A DNA stretch of 64,000 nt from Thalassococcus_A lentus (GTDB lineage Bacteria; Pseudomonadota; Alphaproteobacteria; Rhodobacterales; Rhodobacteraceae). How positions within the stretch are numbered: position 1 is the first letter of the stretch; each line of letters starts with the position of its first letter. The stretch is from the NCBI RefSeq assembly GCF_028023555.1, contig NZ_JAQIOY010000001.1, positions 682,001-746,000 of the forward strand, written 5' to 3'. The notes below the pieces were generated by a model. The model was not told the origin of the DNA. It searched no databases and saw only the letters and a list, made by a program, of their open reading frames with translations. The position numbers and the translations under genes are program-made. Below are positions 27,075-35,378 of this stretch, in pieces.

Positions 27075-27731
27075 TCAGATTTTCAGGAACGGCTGCGCAA
27101 GACGCGGGATAAGCCCCTTGAACTGAAGCGGCGCGTCTGTGACGGCAAGGCAGATGCAATCTTCGGAGATATCTGCAACCGGCGTGTGATGGACATCCTC
27201 GTGCGCAACTTCGATGTCACCACGCGCAAAGTAGCCGTCGTCATCAGAGAAAGCACCTTTCAGCACCAGAGTAAGTTCCATGCCCTTGTGGCCATGGTCC
27301 GGGATCGCGGTGCCTGCTGGGATGAACAGCAGGCGGGCCGTGGCCTCTCCGTCTTCAGTTGGCAGGATAGCTTGCTTGACGCCCATGCCAACTGGACGCC
27401 AGTTTACATCGTCAAGGCTGCCGCCCACATAGTCACGCAGCGGTGCTGGCAGAACGGGATCGTCCTTGTAAACCGGCGTTTCGGGTGCCGACCACGCGCC
27501 GTTGCGGATCAAGTCCAATGCGCCTGACAGGCATGCCTCCGAAACCTCGACGGCCTCTGTGTTTTCGATGACCGCACCGCCAAGGGCGTCATGGCTTTCG
27601 ACGGCAGCGCGGCATTCATCGCACAGCGAGATGTGCGTGGCCACGATCAGGTTCACGGCCTCGGGAAGTATCCCTGCCGAATATGCCATGATCAGGTCAT
27701 CTGTCAGATGATGGTTGATGTCTTGCGTCAT
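27075..27731 (-). CDS. chrR: ChrR-type anti-sigma factor (zinc cupin)
   Basis: The 218-residue protein matches the ChrR anti-sigma factor that holds sigma-E inactive until singlet oxygen or related stress. The N-terminal zinc anti-sigma domain has His7/His8 and HxxxCxxC (His33, Cys37, Cys40). The C-terminal cupin has DHGHKGMELTLVLKG with His146, His148 and Glu152 and a further ligand at His181 or His182. It is encoded four bases after rpoE and so is co-expressed with it, giving autoregulated release. All expected zinc ligands are present, so it should be functional. Confidence 0.93.
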   Translation of the reverse strand: MTQDINHHLTDDLIMAYSAGILPEAVNLIVATHISLCDECRAAVESHDALGGAVIENTEAVEVSEACLSGALDLIRNGAWSAPETPVYKDDPVLPAPLRDYVGGSLDDVNWRPVGMGVKQAILPTEDGEATARLLFIPAGTAIPDHGHKGMELTLVLKGAFSDDDGYFARGDIEVAHEDVHHTPVADISEDCICLAVTDAPLQFKGLIPRLAQPFLKI

Positions 27732-27735
27732 CTAT

Positions 27736-28398
27736 TCAACTCGTTTCCATGGAGCGTCTCAACCGCTCCAGCGCTAATCTAATGCGGGATTTGATCGTGC
27801 CCAGTGGAAGCCCCGTCTGCGCGGCGATTTCTGAATGGCTCAGGTCGCCGTAGTAGGCTTTTTCGATCAGTTCCCGTTGTGTGTCGGGCAGCGCAGCGAT
27901 TGCTACGCTGAGGTGTTCACTCTCCTGTTGCAGGCCAAGCACTTCGGCTTGATCCGGCTCTGCCTCTGGACCCCAAGGCAGGTCTTCTGGTTCTGGGCGT
28001 TTGTGTTTGCGCAGAACGTCGATCTTTTTGTTTCGGGCAATCGTGAATATCCACGTTGACACCGAAGCGCGCTCTGGATCGAACAGTCTGGCCTTGTGCC
28101 AGACGGTCGCCATGACCTCCTGAACGCACTCTTCCGCCAGCGCCGCATCCGCACCGGATTTCATCAGAAACGACTTCACCCGTGGTGCGAAGTGCTGAAA
28201 CACCTCTATAAAGGCGCTTTCGTCCCGATGATCCCGAATACGGATCAAGCAATTGACCCAGTTCGCAGCAATTTCAGGGTTTTGCAGACCCACTTTTGAC
28301 TTCCCAACGCTTCGTTTGGCATTGACGTCATGCGTCGAGGCTCCCGCAGTTGCGGAAGTCTGGTCGCTAGGGTCAAGAAGCGCAGAATTGCCAAACAT
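27736..28398 (-). CDS. rpoE: RpoE-type ECF RNA polymerase sigma factor
   Basis: The 220-residue sigma factor has region 2 (FQHFAPRVKSFLMKSGAD, AEECVQEVMATVWHKARLFDPERASVSTWIFTIARNKKID) and region 4 (LSHSEIAAQTGLPLGTIKSRIRLALERLR). It is the partner of ChrR and should drive the singlet-oxygen response. The coordinates use the only ATG, but the first 35 residues have no family match and that ATG lies just four bases after a sigma-E-type -10; a GTG at 28293 with GGGAAG before it gives a family-sized 185-residue product and may be the real start. Confidence 0.92.
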   Translation of the reverse strand: MFGNSALLDPSDQTSATAGASTHDVNAKRSVGKSKVGLQNPEIAANWVNCLIRIRDHRDESAFIEVFQHFAPRVKSFLMKSGADAALAEECVQEVMATVWHKARLFDPERASVSTWIFTIARNKKIDVLRKHKRPEPEDLPWGPEAEPDQAEVLGLQQESEHLSVAIAALPDTQRELIEKAYYGDLSHSEIAAQTGLPLGTIKSRIRLALERLRRSMETS

Positions 28399-28402
28399 GT
28401 AG

Positions 28403-28432
28403 AGTCTACGCAGGGATCAGCCTATCGGATCA
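28403..28432 (-). promoter_or_regulatory. Candidate sigma-E promoter for rpoE-chrR
   Basis: On the minus strand TGATCC (28432-28427) is followed after exactly 18 bases by TAGACT (28408-28403), close to the TGATCC-N18-TAAGA pattern of Rhodobacter sigma-E promoters. A second TGATCC lies inside the spacer (28419-28414). It indicates autoregulation of the sigma factor. Confidence 0.65.
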
Positions 28433-28453
28433 AAAATATTTTCCAAGTTTTTT

Positions 28454-28483
28454 GCATCCAAGTGGACGGATAAGCCGTAAATC
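28454..28483 (+). promoter_or_regulatory. Candidate sigma-E promoter for the oxidoreductase operon
   Basis: GCATCC (28454-28459), 18 bases, then TAAATC (28478-28483). The ATCC core, the spacer length and the TAA start of the -10 agree with the facing promoter, though the first two -35 bases differ from TGATCC. The distance to the ATG at 28518 is 34 bases. Confidence 0.45.
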
Positions 28484-28517
28484 TAACTAGACAGTCTTAA
28501 ACTTGGAGCAAGAGCAT

Positions 28518-29813
28518 ATGCCATTCGAAGCCCGCGCAGGCGCCTCCCGAAAAATTGCCGTGATCGGCGCCGGAATTTCGGGCATGGGCGCAGCGCATAT
28601 GCTGGCCGGCGACAACCACGTAACATTGTACGAGGCCGAACCGCGTTTGGGCGGTCATGCGCGGACAAAAATGGCGGGAAAGCGTGGCGATCAACCCGTG
28701 GACACCGGCTTTATCGTGTTCAACTACGCCAACTATCCGCACATGGCCCGCTTGTTCGAAAGCCTCGACGTTCCGGTGACGAAATCCGACATGAGTTTTT
28801 CGGCATCACTGCGCGGCGGTGAGCTGGAATACGGTCTGCGCACTCTGGGAGCGCTGTTCGCGCAAAAGCGCAACGCTTTTAATCCCAAGTTTTTGGGCAT
28901 GGTCCGCGACATTGTTAAATTCAATGCGCGCGCGCTGGATGAAGCACAGGATCGTTCACTCAGCCTCGGCGATTTTCTGGACAATCTCGGAACCGGGGAT
29001 TGGTTCCGCGACTACTATCTGCTGCCGCTTTCCGGCGCGATCTGGTCGACACCAACGGAAAAAATACTCGACTTTCCGGCGCATGCGCTGATCCAGTTTT
29101 TCGAAAACCACGCGTTGTTGCACCATACCGGTCAACACCAGTGGTACACCGTTGATGGCGGGTCGATTGAATATGTGAACCGGTTGGGCGCGGCAATGAA
29201 ATCCCAAGGGGTCACTTTGCGGTTGGGAACGCCGGTGGATACAGTGAGGCGCATTCCTGGCGGCGTGCAGATCAAAGCAAAAGGCGATTGGGAAGACTTC
29301 GACGATGTGATTTTCGCCACTCACTCGGATGACAGCCTGCGTTTGCTGGGTGATGCAACCCCGACCGAACGCGGAACGCTGGGCGCCGTAGGCTATCAGC
29401 CCAATCGCGTCGTCCTGCATGCGGATGAAAGCATCATGCCCAAGCGCAAGGTTACATGGTCCTCATGGAACTACACCGAGGCCGCCGGAAAGCAGATGAA
29501 TACCATCGATCTGACGTATTGGATGAATTGCCTTCAGCCTATTCCCCAAGACGACCCGATGTTTGTGACGCTCAACACCACGCGCCCAATTCGGGATGAG
29601 CTGATCTATGACGAATGTGTACTGCGTCACCCCGTATACGATCTGGCAGCGCTTGAGGCTCAAAAGCTGGTGGCAGCGAACAATGGAACGGGCAACACGT
29701 GGTTCTGTGGCGCTTGGATGAAGAACGGCTTTCACGAAGACGGTTTGTCGTCAGCGGTCGATGTTGTCGAGGCCATTCGCGCCCGTTCGGCAGTGATGTT
29801 GGCCGCCGAATGA
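28518..29813 (+). CDS. FAD-dependent amine oxidase/NAD(P)-binding oxidoreductase, sigma-E operon
   Basis: The 431-residue flavoprotein has the dinucleotide-binding motif IAVIGAGISGMGAAHML near residue 17, then YEAEPRLGGHARTK and the VDTGFIVFNYANYPHM block. It resembles the flavin amine oxidase/desaturase-like proteins that accompany DUF1365 and cyclopropane synthase genes in lipid-modifying operons. The ATG at 28518 is chosen over a TTG at 28503 and has an upstream GGAG. It is first in a run of five tightly packed genes and divergent from rpoE-chrR. Confidence 0.9.
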   Translation: MPFEARAGASRKIAVIGAGISGMGAAHMLAGDNHVTLYEAEPRLGGHARTKMAGKRGDQPVDTGFIVFNYANYPHMARLFESLDVPVTKSDMSFSASLRGGELEYGLRTLGALFAQKRNAFNPKFLGMVRDIVKFNARALDEAQDRSLSLGDFLDNLGTGDWFRDYYLLPLSGAIWSTPTEKILDFPAHALIQFFENHALLHHTGQHQWYTVDGGSIEYVNRLGAAMKSQGVTLRLGTPVDTVRRIPGGVQIKAKGDWEDFDDVIFATHSDDSLRLLGDATPTERGTLGAVGYQPNRVVLHADESIMPKRKVTWSSWNYTEAAGKQMNTIDLTYWMNCLQPIPQDDPMFVTLNTTRPIRDELIYDECVLRHPVYDLAALEAQKLVAANNGTGNTWFCGAWMKNGFHEDGLSSAVDVVEAIRARSAVMLAAE

Positions 29814-30565
29814 ACCAGATCGATCACATTGCCGGGTACACGTTTCACGGCCGCAAAGGTGCGATTGGTAACGCATTTCGCTATTCCGTGGACTATGTCC
29901 TTCTGGATGCGGAAAAGCCGGTAAAGACTCCAGCGCTTTTCGGCCGCAACAAAGCCAATCTGACATCCCTGCATGACAAAGATCACGGCGGGGAGCCGGG
30001 ACAGGGACAAGGCGCTGTCTGGGCGCGTGACGTGTTGGCGACGCATCAGATCCAAGCAGGCGGACGTCTGGAACTGCTCGCTCAGCCGCGTATGCTGGGC
30101 CATGTGTTCAATCCGGTTTCCTTTTGGTTGGCGCATGATACCGAGGACCGTCTGATCGCGGTTATCGCCGAGGTAACCAACACGTTTGGTGATCGGCATT
30201 CCTATCTGTGCGTAAAGCCGGATCGGTCTCCGATTTTGAAGACGGATACCATGACGGCGCAAAAGATTTTCCACGTCTCCCCGTTCCAGCCTATCGAAGG
30301 TGGGTACAAATTCCGGTTTGATGTCACGGCGGCCAAGGTTGGTGTGTGGATCAACTACACCTCCTCCAAAGGCGGATTGATCGCAACGTTCTGTGGGCCG
30401 CGGAAAAAACTGACCAATGTTTCCATTCTGCGCTCGGCCATCGCCCGGCCGTTTGGGGCGAGACGCGTGTTGGCATTGATCCATTGGCAAGCGCTGAAGC
30501 TGTGGTGGAAAGGGGCCCGGTATCGCAACCGCCCAGAGCCGCCTATGGAAGAAGTCAGCCAGTGA
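29810..30565 (+). CDS. DUF1365 domain-containing protein
   Basis: The 251-residue protein is a DUF1365 member, a family often annotated as cyclopropane fatty acid synthesis related but with no proven reaction. Conserved blocks are AFRYSVDYVLLD, MLGHVFNPVSFW, EVTNTFGDRHSYL and QKIFHVSPFQPIEGGYKFRF. Its ATG overlaps the oxidase stop by ATGA and the next gene overlaps its stop, so the genes are translationally coupled. It probably works on membrane acyl chains with the flavoprotein. Confidence 0.9.
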   Translation: MNQIDHIAGYTFHGRKGAIGNAFRYSVDYVLLDAEKPVKTPALFGRNKANLTSLHDKDHGGEPGQGQGAVWARDVLATHQIQAGGRLELLAQPRMLGHVFNPVSFWLAHDTEDRLIAVIAEVTNTFGDRHSYLCVKPDRSPILKTDTMTAQKIFHVSPFQPIEGGYKFRFDVTAAKVGVWINYTSSKGGLIATFCGPRKKLTNVSILRSAIARPFGARRVLALIHWQALKLWWKGARYRNRPEPPMEEVSQ

Positions 30566-31785
30566 CACAGCGCCTTGGTGGCTATGCGGTCTTTGCCGGT
30601 GCGTTGGCTGCAGCAGGGCTGCCGATCTATATCCATGCGCCCAAATTCTATGTGGATACCTATGGCGTTAGCCTTGGATCGTTGGGTGCGATGCTTTTTG
30701 CGCTTCGTCTGATCGATGTCGTGCAAGACCCGCTGTTTGGCAAGCTATCCGGCGCTTTGGGCGCTAAGCGTGGACAGGCGGTCGCGCTGGGCGTGTTCGG
30801 GATGTGCGCAGGCATGATTGGCCTGTTTGCAATCAGCCCGCCCATCGACCCGCTGTGGTGGTTCGCGCTGATGCTTACCCTTGTTTTTTCCAGTTTCAGT
30901 TTTCTGAACATCGCCTTCTATGCCACCGGGGTTGTCAAAGCTGCACAGTTGCCGGGTCAGGGCCATCTTCGACTGGCGCGCTGGCGTGAAACTGGCGCTT
31001 TGCTCGGTGTGTGTCTTGCTTCACTTTTGCCTAGCGTCATGCAGGCGTTTGGCGTCGCCCCCTTTGTGGGGTTTGCGCTCGCTTTTTCAGCTGTCTGCAT
31101 CATCGCGGCGATCTTCATGAGACATGAGTGGCGGGTGGCTGCGGCGGTGCCCAGCACTGGCTTCCAATATGTATTGCGCGACCCTTTGGCCCGAAGGCTT
31201 TTGTTGATTGCCTTGCTCAATGCGGCGCCGGTTGCGGTGTCTTCGACGTTGTTTTTGTTCTTTGTCGAAAGCCGTCTTGAGGCGCCGGGATGGGAGGGCG
31301 CGCTGCTGTTGTTTTTCTTTCTAGCAGCCGCAGTTGCTGCGCCGGTCTGGGGCCTTCTGGCTGAGCGGTATGGCGCAAAGCGCGTTTTGATGGCTGCGAT
31401 GGTGCTGGCGATTGTTGCCTTTGGTGGTGCTTTGGCGCTTGGCCCGGGCGACGTCGTTTTCTTTGGTCTGATCTGTTTTGCGTCGGGCGCTGCGTTGGGC
31501 GCAGACATGACGCTTTTGCCTGCGATGTTTGCCCGCAGATTGGCCAAAGTCGCCCCCGGCGCATCTGAAGGATTTGCCCTGTGGTCGTTTGTTTCGAAGT
31601 TTACGTTGGCTTTTGCCGCTGTCGCCCTACTTCCTCTTCTGGAAATGCAGGGGTTTGAAACGGGTACGCAGAATCCGGCGTCAGCGCTGACTTGGCTCAG
31701 CATGCTTTATGCCGGGGTGCCCTGCCTTTTGAAACTGGTGGCGATTGCCTTGCTGGCGGCCACCCCGATCAACGAGGAGCCGTGA
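30562..31785 (+). CDS. MFS transporter, sigma-E operon
   Basis: The 407-residue membrane protein of about twelve helices belongs to the major facilitator/glycoside-pentoside-hexuronide cation symporter-like group: LPIYIHAPKFYVDTYGVSLGSLG, LRLIDVVQDPLFGKLSG, and LARWRETGALLGV. Its start is a GTG at 30562 that overlaps the DUF1365 stop (GTGA). The substrate is unknown; the operon setting suggests a lipid or lipid breakdown product. Confidence 0.87.
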   Translation: MTQRLGGYAVFAGALAAAGLPIYIHAPKFYVDTYGVSLGSLGAMLFALRLIDVVQDPLFGKLSGALGAKRGQAVALGVFGMCAGMIGLFAISPPIDPLWWFALMLTLVFSSFSFLNIAFYATGVVKAAQLPGQGHLRLARWRETGALLGVCLASLLPSVMQAFGVAPFVGFALAFSAVCIIAAIFMRHEWRVAAAVPSTGFQYVLRDPLARRLLLIALLNAAPVAVSSTLFLFFVESRLEAPGWEGALLLFFFLAAAVAAPVWGLLAERYGAKRVLMAAMVLAIVAFGGALALGPGDVVFFGLICFASGAALGADMTLLPAMFARRLAKVAPGASEGFALWSFVSKFTLAFAAVALLPLLEMQGFETGTQNPASALTWLSMLYAGVPCLLKLVAIALLAATPINEEP

Positions 31786-32351
31786 TGGAAGCGCTATATT
31801 ACGTGGTGCTGGGTTCGGTCGTCATGCTGATACTCGGGGTCCTGAAGACCCGGTATTTCGGCTTTGTCGGTCAAAACCCGGAAGACTACAAAAATGCCAC
31901 CGGCGAAGCACTTGACCTGCGTCGTCACCTGAATGGTCCGATCAGCTGCGAAGGTGTGATTTACGGCCCAACCGGGCGCGTCACTTCACGCTTTGTTGGC
32001 GACTTCGAGGCGCATTGGGAAGGCAACACCGGCGTCATGAAAGAGCTGTTCACCTATTCCGATGGCTCTGTCCAGAACCGCGAATGGAACCTGACGCTTG
32101 GCAACGATGGCCGCGTCAAGGCAACCGCTGCGGATGTCGTGGGAGAAGGCGAGGGCACCCAAAGCGGTCCAAGCCTGCAACTGCGGTACCGGATCAAACT
32201 GCCGGAAGATGCGGGCGGACATGTTCTGGATACAGTGGACTGGATGTATCTGGCTCCGAACGGAACGATCATAAACCGCAGCCAGTTTCGGAAATTCGGC
32301 ATCAAGGTCGCTGAACTGGTTGCAACAATGCGCCCCAAATCAACGGTGTAG
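31785..32351 (+). CDS. DUF3833 domain-containing protein
   Basis: The 188-residue protein starts with a membrane helix (MEALYYVVLGSVVMLILGVL) and then a DUF3833 domain, visible as LDLRRHLNGPISCEGVIYGPTGRVTSRFVG, FTYSDGSVQNREW and DWMYLAPNGTIINRS. The family often has a lipoprotein or anchored N-terminus and its function is unknown. The start forms TGATG with the MFS stop. Confidence 0.88.
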   Translation: MEALYYVVLGSVVMLILGVLKTRYFGFVGQNPEDYKNATGEALDLRRHLNGPISCEGVIYGPTGRVTSRFVGDFEAHWEGNTGVMKELFTYSDGSVQNREWNLTLGNDGRVKATAADVVGEGEGTQSGPSLQLRYRIKLPEDAGGHVLDTVDWMYLAPNGTIINRSQFRKFGIKVAELVATMRPKSTV

Positions 32352-32360
32352 GAATGGGCT

Positions 32361-33092
32361 ATGCGAGAGTGGCAAGGTAAACGGTACTGGCTCGTTGGAG
32401 CCTCGGAAGGACTGGGAGAAGCGCTGGCGCATCAGCTTTCTCGTGCTGGTGTTGAACTGGTTTTGTCCGCACGCTCAGAAGACAAACTTCAAGCGTTGGC
32501 CGCAGCTCTGCCGGGGCGGTCAGTCGTCAAACCTGTTGATATAACTGACGGTGATGCGCTGTCGCAGGTGGCAGATGAAATCGGTGATATTGACGGTGTG
32601 ATCCAAATGGCCGGTGTCTACTGGCCGTTCGGGGCCAAGGCCTGGGATGCCGAACAGGCCAATATGATGGCAGACATCAATTTTACCGGCGTCATGCGCC
32701 TGATGGGCGTGATTGTCCCGCGGTTCGCCGAACGCGGATATGGCCATATTGTTTTGACCGGTTCATTGTCAGGATTTCGCGGGCTGCCCGATGCGGCCCC
32801 TTACGTGGCATCCAAAGCGGGCGTTATGGCGCTGGCAGAGTCGCTGTATGCCGATCTAAGGCGCAGCGGTGTTTCTGTCCAACTGGTCAATCCGGGATTT
32901 GTGAAAACCCGACTGACCGAGAAAAACAGCTTCAAAATGCCGTTCATCATGGAGCCGGAAGATGCGGCGCGCGCGTATTTTGAACATCTGAACACCACGC
33001 GCTTCAAAAAGAGCTTCCCCACGGCATTTTCCCTGCTGTTCCGGGGCAGCCAGTTTCTTCCGGATTGGCTCTACTATCGGCTCTTTGCGTGA
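32361..33092 (+). CDS. Short-chain dehydrogenase/reductase, sigma-E operon
   Basis: The 243-residue SDR has the cofactor motif GASEGLG (13-19), a Ser135 catalytic residue in TGSLSG, and Tyr148/Lys152 in YVASK. An NAG-like region reads QMAG. The substrate is unknown; the product probably acts on a carbonyl or hydroxyl lipid intermediate with the other operon enzymes. It starts nine bases after the DUF3833 stop and is the last of the coupled genes. Confidence 0.9.
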   Translation: MREWQGKRYWLVGASEGLGEALAHQLSRAGVELVLSARSEDKLQALAAALPGRSVVKPVDITDGDALSQVADEIGDIDGVIQMAGVYWPFGAKAWDAEQANMMADINFTGVMRLMGVIVPRFAERGYGHIVLTGSLSGFRGLPDAAPYVASKAGVMALAESLYADLRRSGVSVQLVNPGFVKTRLTEKNSFKMPFIMEPEDAARAYFEHLNTTRFKKSFPTAFSLLFRGSQFLPDWLYYRLFA

Positions 33093-33156
33093 GATCAAAG
33101 CGCAGGCACTAAACGATCATGCATGATGCTCTTGTGATCAGGACAGGAGAACCGTC

Positions 33157-33474
33157 ATGGACAAGATTAGTGTCAGGCAAGTCGCAACCGTCATTGTTAT
33201 GGCTCGGGAACTCGGTCGCGCCGAGGCAGAGTTGCGTGGATTGATAGACCGGATGGACGAAGAAGCGCAGGCTGCGCTGACGGCAATCATGTGGATTGGT
33301 AGAGGCGCTTTCGAAGCGCAGGAATGGAGTGAGGCCTACAAGACGGCCTTTGCCGAGGCCAGCACACCAACCGCAGATTATTTGATAGGCACTCCTCATT
33401 TGTCCGATCATCTCGAAACCGGGCTGGATCTGCTCGACTTTGACGTTACGAACGAAGAAGAAGCTGTTCTGTGA
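33157..33474 (+). CDS. DUF3775 domain-containing protein
   Basis: The 105-residue soluble protein matches DUF3775, shown by the central AIMWIGRGAFEAQEW and the end TADYLIGTPHLSDHLETGLDLLDFD. The function is unknown. A strong AGGAG precedes the ATG. A 12-bp palindrome, ATCATGCATGAT at 33116-33127, lies 30 bases upstream and could be an operator. It is probably transcribed apart from the sigma-E operon, given the 64-bp gap. Confidence 0.82.
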   Translation: MDKISVRQVATVIVMARELGRAEAELRGLIDRMDEEAQAALTAIMWIGRGAFEAQEWSEAYKTAFAEASTPTADYLIGTPHLSDHLETGLDLLDFDVTNEEEAVL

Positions 33475-33490
33475 ACCGAGTGAGTCCGGC

Positions 33491-33829
33491 CTAGGGCTGC
33501 AACGCTCCGGCCAGACCGTCTGGAGTTGCGCGGACGCTTGGTCGGCCAATACGCGCGGCAATCTCACGAAGAGGGACGCCTAACATAGAGCCGGTGCAAA
33601 GCGGGGCGCCGGTGTCATTGATCACCACCAAATGACCTTGGCGAAAACCAACGTCATACCCTTTCTTGCGCAGTCGGTTGCTCAGTTCAGACCAGTCTTT
33701 TGAGGTTTCCAGAACCGGGGCGATAAAACCGCGCAATAGAGCGCGTGTTTCACTGTCCAATGGTGCGGGCATGCTGTGGCTAACCGGAGCCAAGGCCCCT
33801 TGTTCAAAAATTGATGGAGTGTGTTTCAT
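33491..33829 (-). CDS. Hypothetical protein
   Basis: The 112-residue protein is not recognised. The core LETSKDWSELSNRLRKKGYDVGFRQGHLVVIND followed by GVPLREIAARIGRPS looks like a small folded domain seen in other Rhodobacteraceae hypotheticals. I chose the ATG at 33829 because GGAG lies eight bases before it; the upstream extension is not conserved-looking. It converges with the DUF3775 gene. Confidence 0.65.
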   Translation of the reverse strand: MKHTPSIFEQGALAPVSHSMPAPLDSETRALLRGFIAPVLETSKDWSELSNRLRKKGYDVGFRQGHLVVINDTGAPLCTGSMLGVPLREIAARIGRPSVRATPDGLAGALQP

Positions 33830-33953
33830 ACCGTTCTCCGGAAGTCGTGGGTCAACAAGGCAGAACGCGCGGTACTCGTTTGGACTGTTCTGATCACGTT
33901 CCAATGGTTCGGCCCGCTGGGCTGACCCGAAATACTTTTGACCTTGGAATTGA

Positions 33954-33985
33954 AACCGCCCGCCGTGTGACTTCGGCGGGCGGTT
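33954..33985 (-). terminator. Strong hairpin, probable terminator
   Basis: AACCGCCCGCCG and CGGCGGGCGGTT form a perfect 12-bp stem with an 8-nt loop. The T-tract is weak (TTTCAATT on the minus strand). It lies downstream of the small ORF at 34005-34142. Confidence 0.55.
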
Positions 33986-34004
33986 CATATGAGGTGTCTT
34001 CCGG

Positions 34005-34142
34005 TCAAGCGGCCAGCGGCATTTTCATTGCCGGGCGTTTAAAGAAACGGGCGCGTGTCGGGCGCGCGCGTCTTGGGCCTGAAAGGGCGGCAAGTGCGCG
34101 AATACGTCGGGCACGGGCCATGTTTGCTAGATCGTAGGTCAC
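34005..34142 (-). CDS. Small, very basic protein (45 residues)
   Basis: The short ORF starts at a GTG with a perfect GGAGG eight bases upstream and ends just before a strong hairpin. The product is rich in Arg and Ala (start MTYDLANMARARRIRALAAL, then GPRRARPTRARFFKRP), with nothing else recognisable. Such Arg-rich small proteins could bind nucleic acid or membrane. The ribosome site and terminator support it; the protein itself has no family I can name. Confidence 0.5.
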   Translation of the reverse strand: MTYDLANMARARRIRALAALSGPRRARPTRARFFKRPAMKMPLAA

Positions 34143-34310
34143 TGCTCTTTCCTCCGATAAGGTTATCCGGTCCTGCAACCGGCTGTAAGGAAAGATTGAC
34201 AAAGCATCGGGGCACCATGTTGGCAGAGCGTGGTCAAACCAAAGGCATTTTGTTGATTGTTGACAAAATCGAGTGCTTTGCTGCCACATTTCGACGTGTG
34301 ACAAAAGCAA

Positions 34311-34334
34311 AGGGCCGACCCATAGGCCGGCCCT
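34311..34334 (-). terminator. Rho-independent terminator of asd
   Basis: The minus strand reads AGGGCCG, a 10-nt loop and CGGCCCT, then TTGCTTTTG. It lies just after the asd stop. Confidence 0.7.
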
Positions 34335-34355
34335 GAACCATTTGCTTTTTTGGTC

Positions 34356-35378
34356 TCAGCCCTTTTTCAGGGCTTTTTGTCCAAGAACTTCGGCAATCTG
34401 CACGGCGTTCAACGCAGCGCCTTTGCGCAGGTTATCCGACACGCACCAGAAATTCAGACCATTGTCGATGGTGCTGTCCTGCCGGATACGGCTGATGAAG
34501 GTTGCGAAATCACCGACGCATTCGACGGGTGTCGCGTAGCCGCCGTCTTCGCGCTTGTCGACAACCATGATCCCGGGGCTTTCACGCAGGATGTCACGGG
34601 CCTCGTCTTCATCGAGAAAGTCTTCGGTTTCGATGTTGATCGATTCCGCATGTCCGACAAAGACAGGAACACGCACGCAAGTTGCGGTTACCTTGATGGA
34701 TGGATCGACGATCTTTTTGGTTTCGGCGACCATCTTCCATTCTTCTTTGGTGGAACCGTCGTCCAGGAACACGTCGATGTGCGGGATCACGTTGAATGCG
34801 ATCTGCTTGGTGTAGACCTTTGGTGGAACTTCCTTGACGGGATTGTAGACCGCCTTGGTCTGTTCCCACAGTTCGTCCATAGCGTCTTTTCCCGAACCGG
34901 AAACCGACTGGTAGGTCGAAACGACAACGCGCTTGATCTTGGCCCGATCGTGAAGCGGCTTAAGCGCCACAACCATCTGAGCGGTCGAGCAGTTCGGATT
35001 GGCGATGATGTTCTTCTTGGTGTAGCCCAGAACAGCATCCGCGTTGACCTCTGGCACGATCAGCGGCACGTCCGGATCGTAGCGATACAAGGACGAGTTA
35101 TCGATCACCACACAGCCTGCCTTGGCCGCGATCGGTGCGTACTTCTTGGTCGCATCAGAACCGATCGCAAAAAGAGCGATGTCCCAGCCCGTGAAATCAA
35201 ACGTGTCGAGGTCCTGGGTCTTCAGGGTTTTTTCGCCAAAGCTGACCTCCGTGCCCAGCGACCGGCGTGATGCCAGTGCAGCGAGTTCGTCGACCGGGAA
35301 TTCCCGTTCGGCGAGGATGTTCAGCATTTCGCGGCCCACATTGCCTGTGGCGCCCGCGACGACGACCTTGTAGCCCAT
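34356..35378 (-). CDS. asd: Aspartate-semialdehyde dehydrogenase
   Basis: The 340-residue enzyme reduces aspartyl phosphate to aspartate semialdehyde, the branch point to lysine/DAP, methionine and threonine. It has NADP-binding GATGNVGREML (9-19), the catalytic Cys130 in NPNCSTAQ, the substrate-binding QSVSGSGKDAMDEL and the C-terminal IRQDSTIDNGLNFW. AGGAGG lies six bases before the ATG. It stands alone with its own terminator. dapD and dapE, which use its product, lie about 5 and 10 kb away. Confidence 0.97.
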   Translation of the reverse strand: MGYKVVVAGATGNVGREMLNILAEREFPVDELAALASRRSLGTEVSFGEKTLKTQDLDTFDFTGWDIALFAIGSDATKKYAPIAAKAGCVVIDNSSLYRYDPDVPLIVPEVNADAVLGYTKKNIIANPNCSTAQMVVALKPLHDRAKIKRVVVSTYQSVSGSGKDAMDELWEQTKAVYNPVKEVPPKVYTKQIAFNVIPHIDVFLDDGSTKEEWKMVAETKKIVDPSIKVTATCVRVPVFVGHAESINIETEDFLDEDEARDILRESPGIMVVDKREDGGYATPVECVGDFATFISRIRQDSTIDNGLNFWCVSDNLRKGAALNAVQIAEVLGQKALKKG

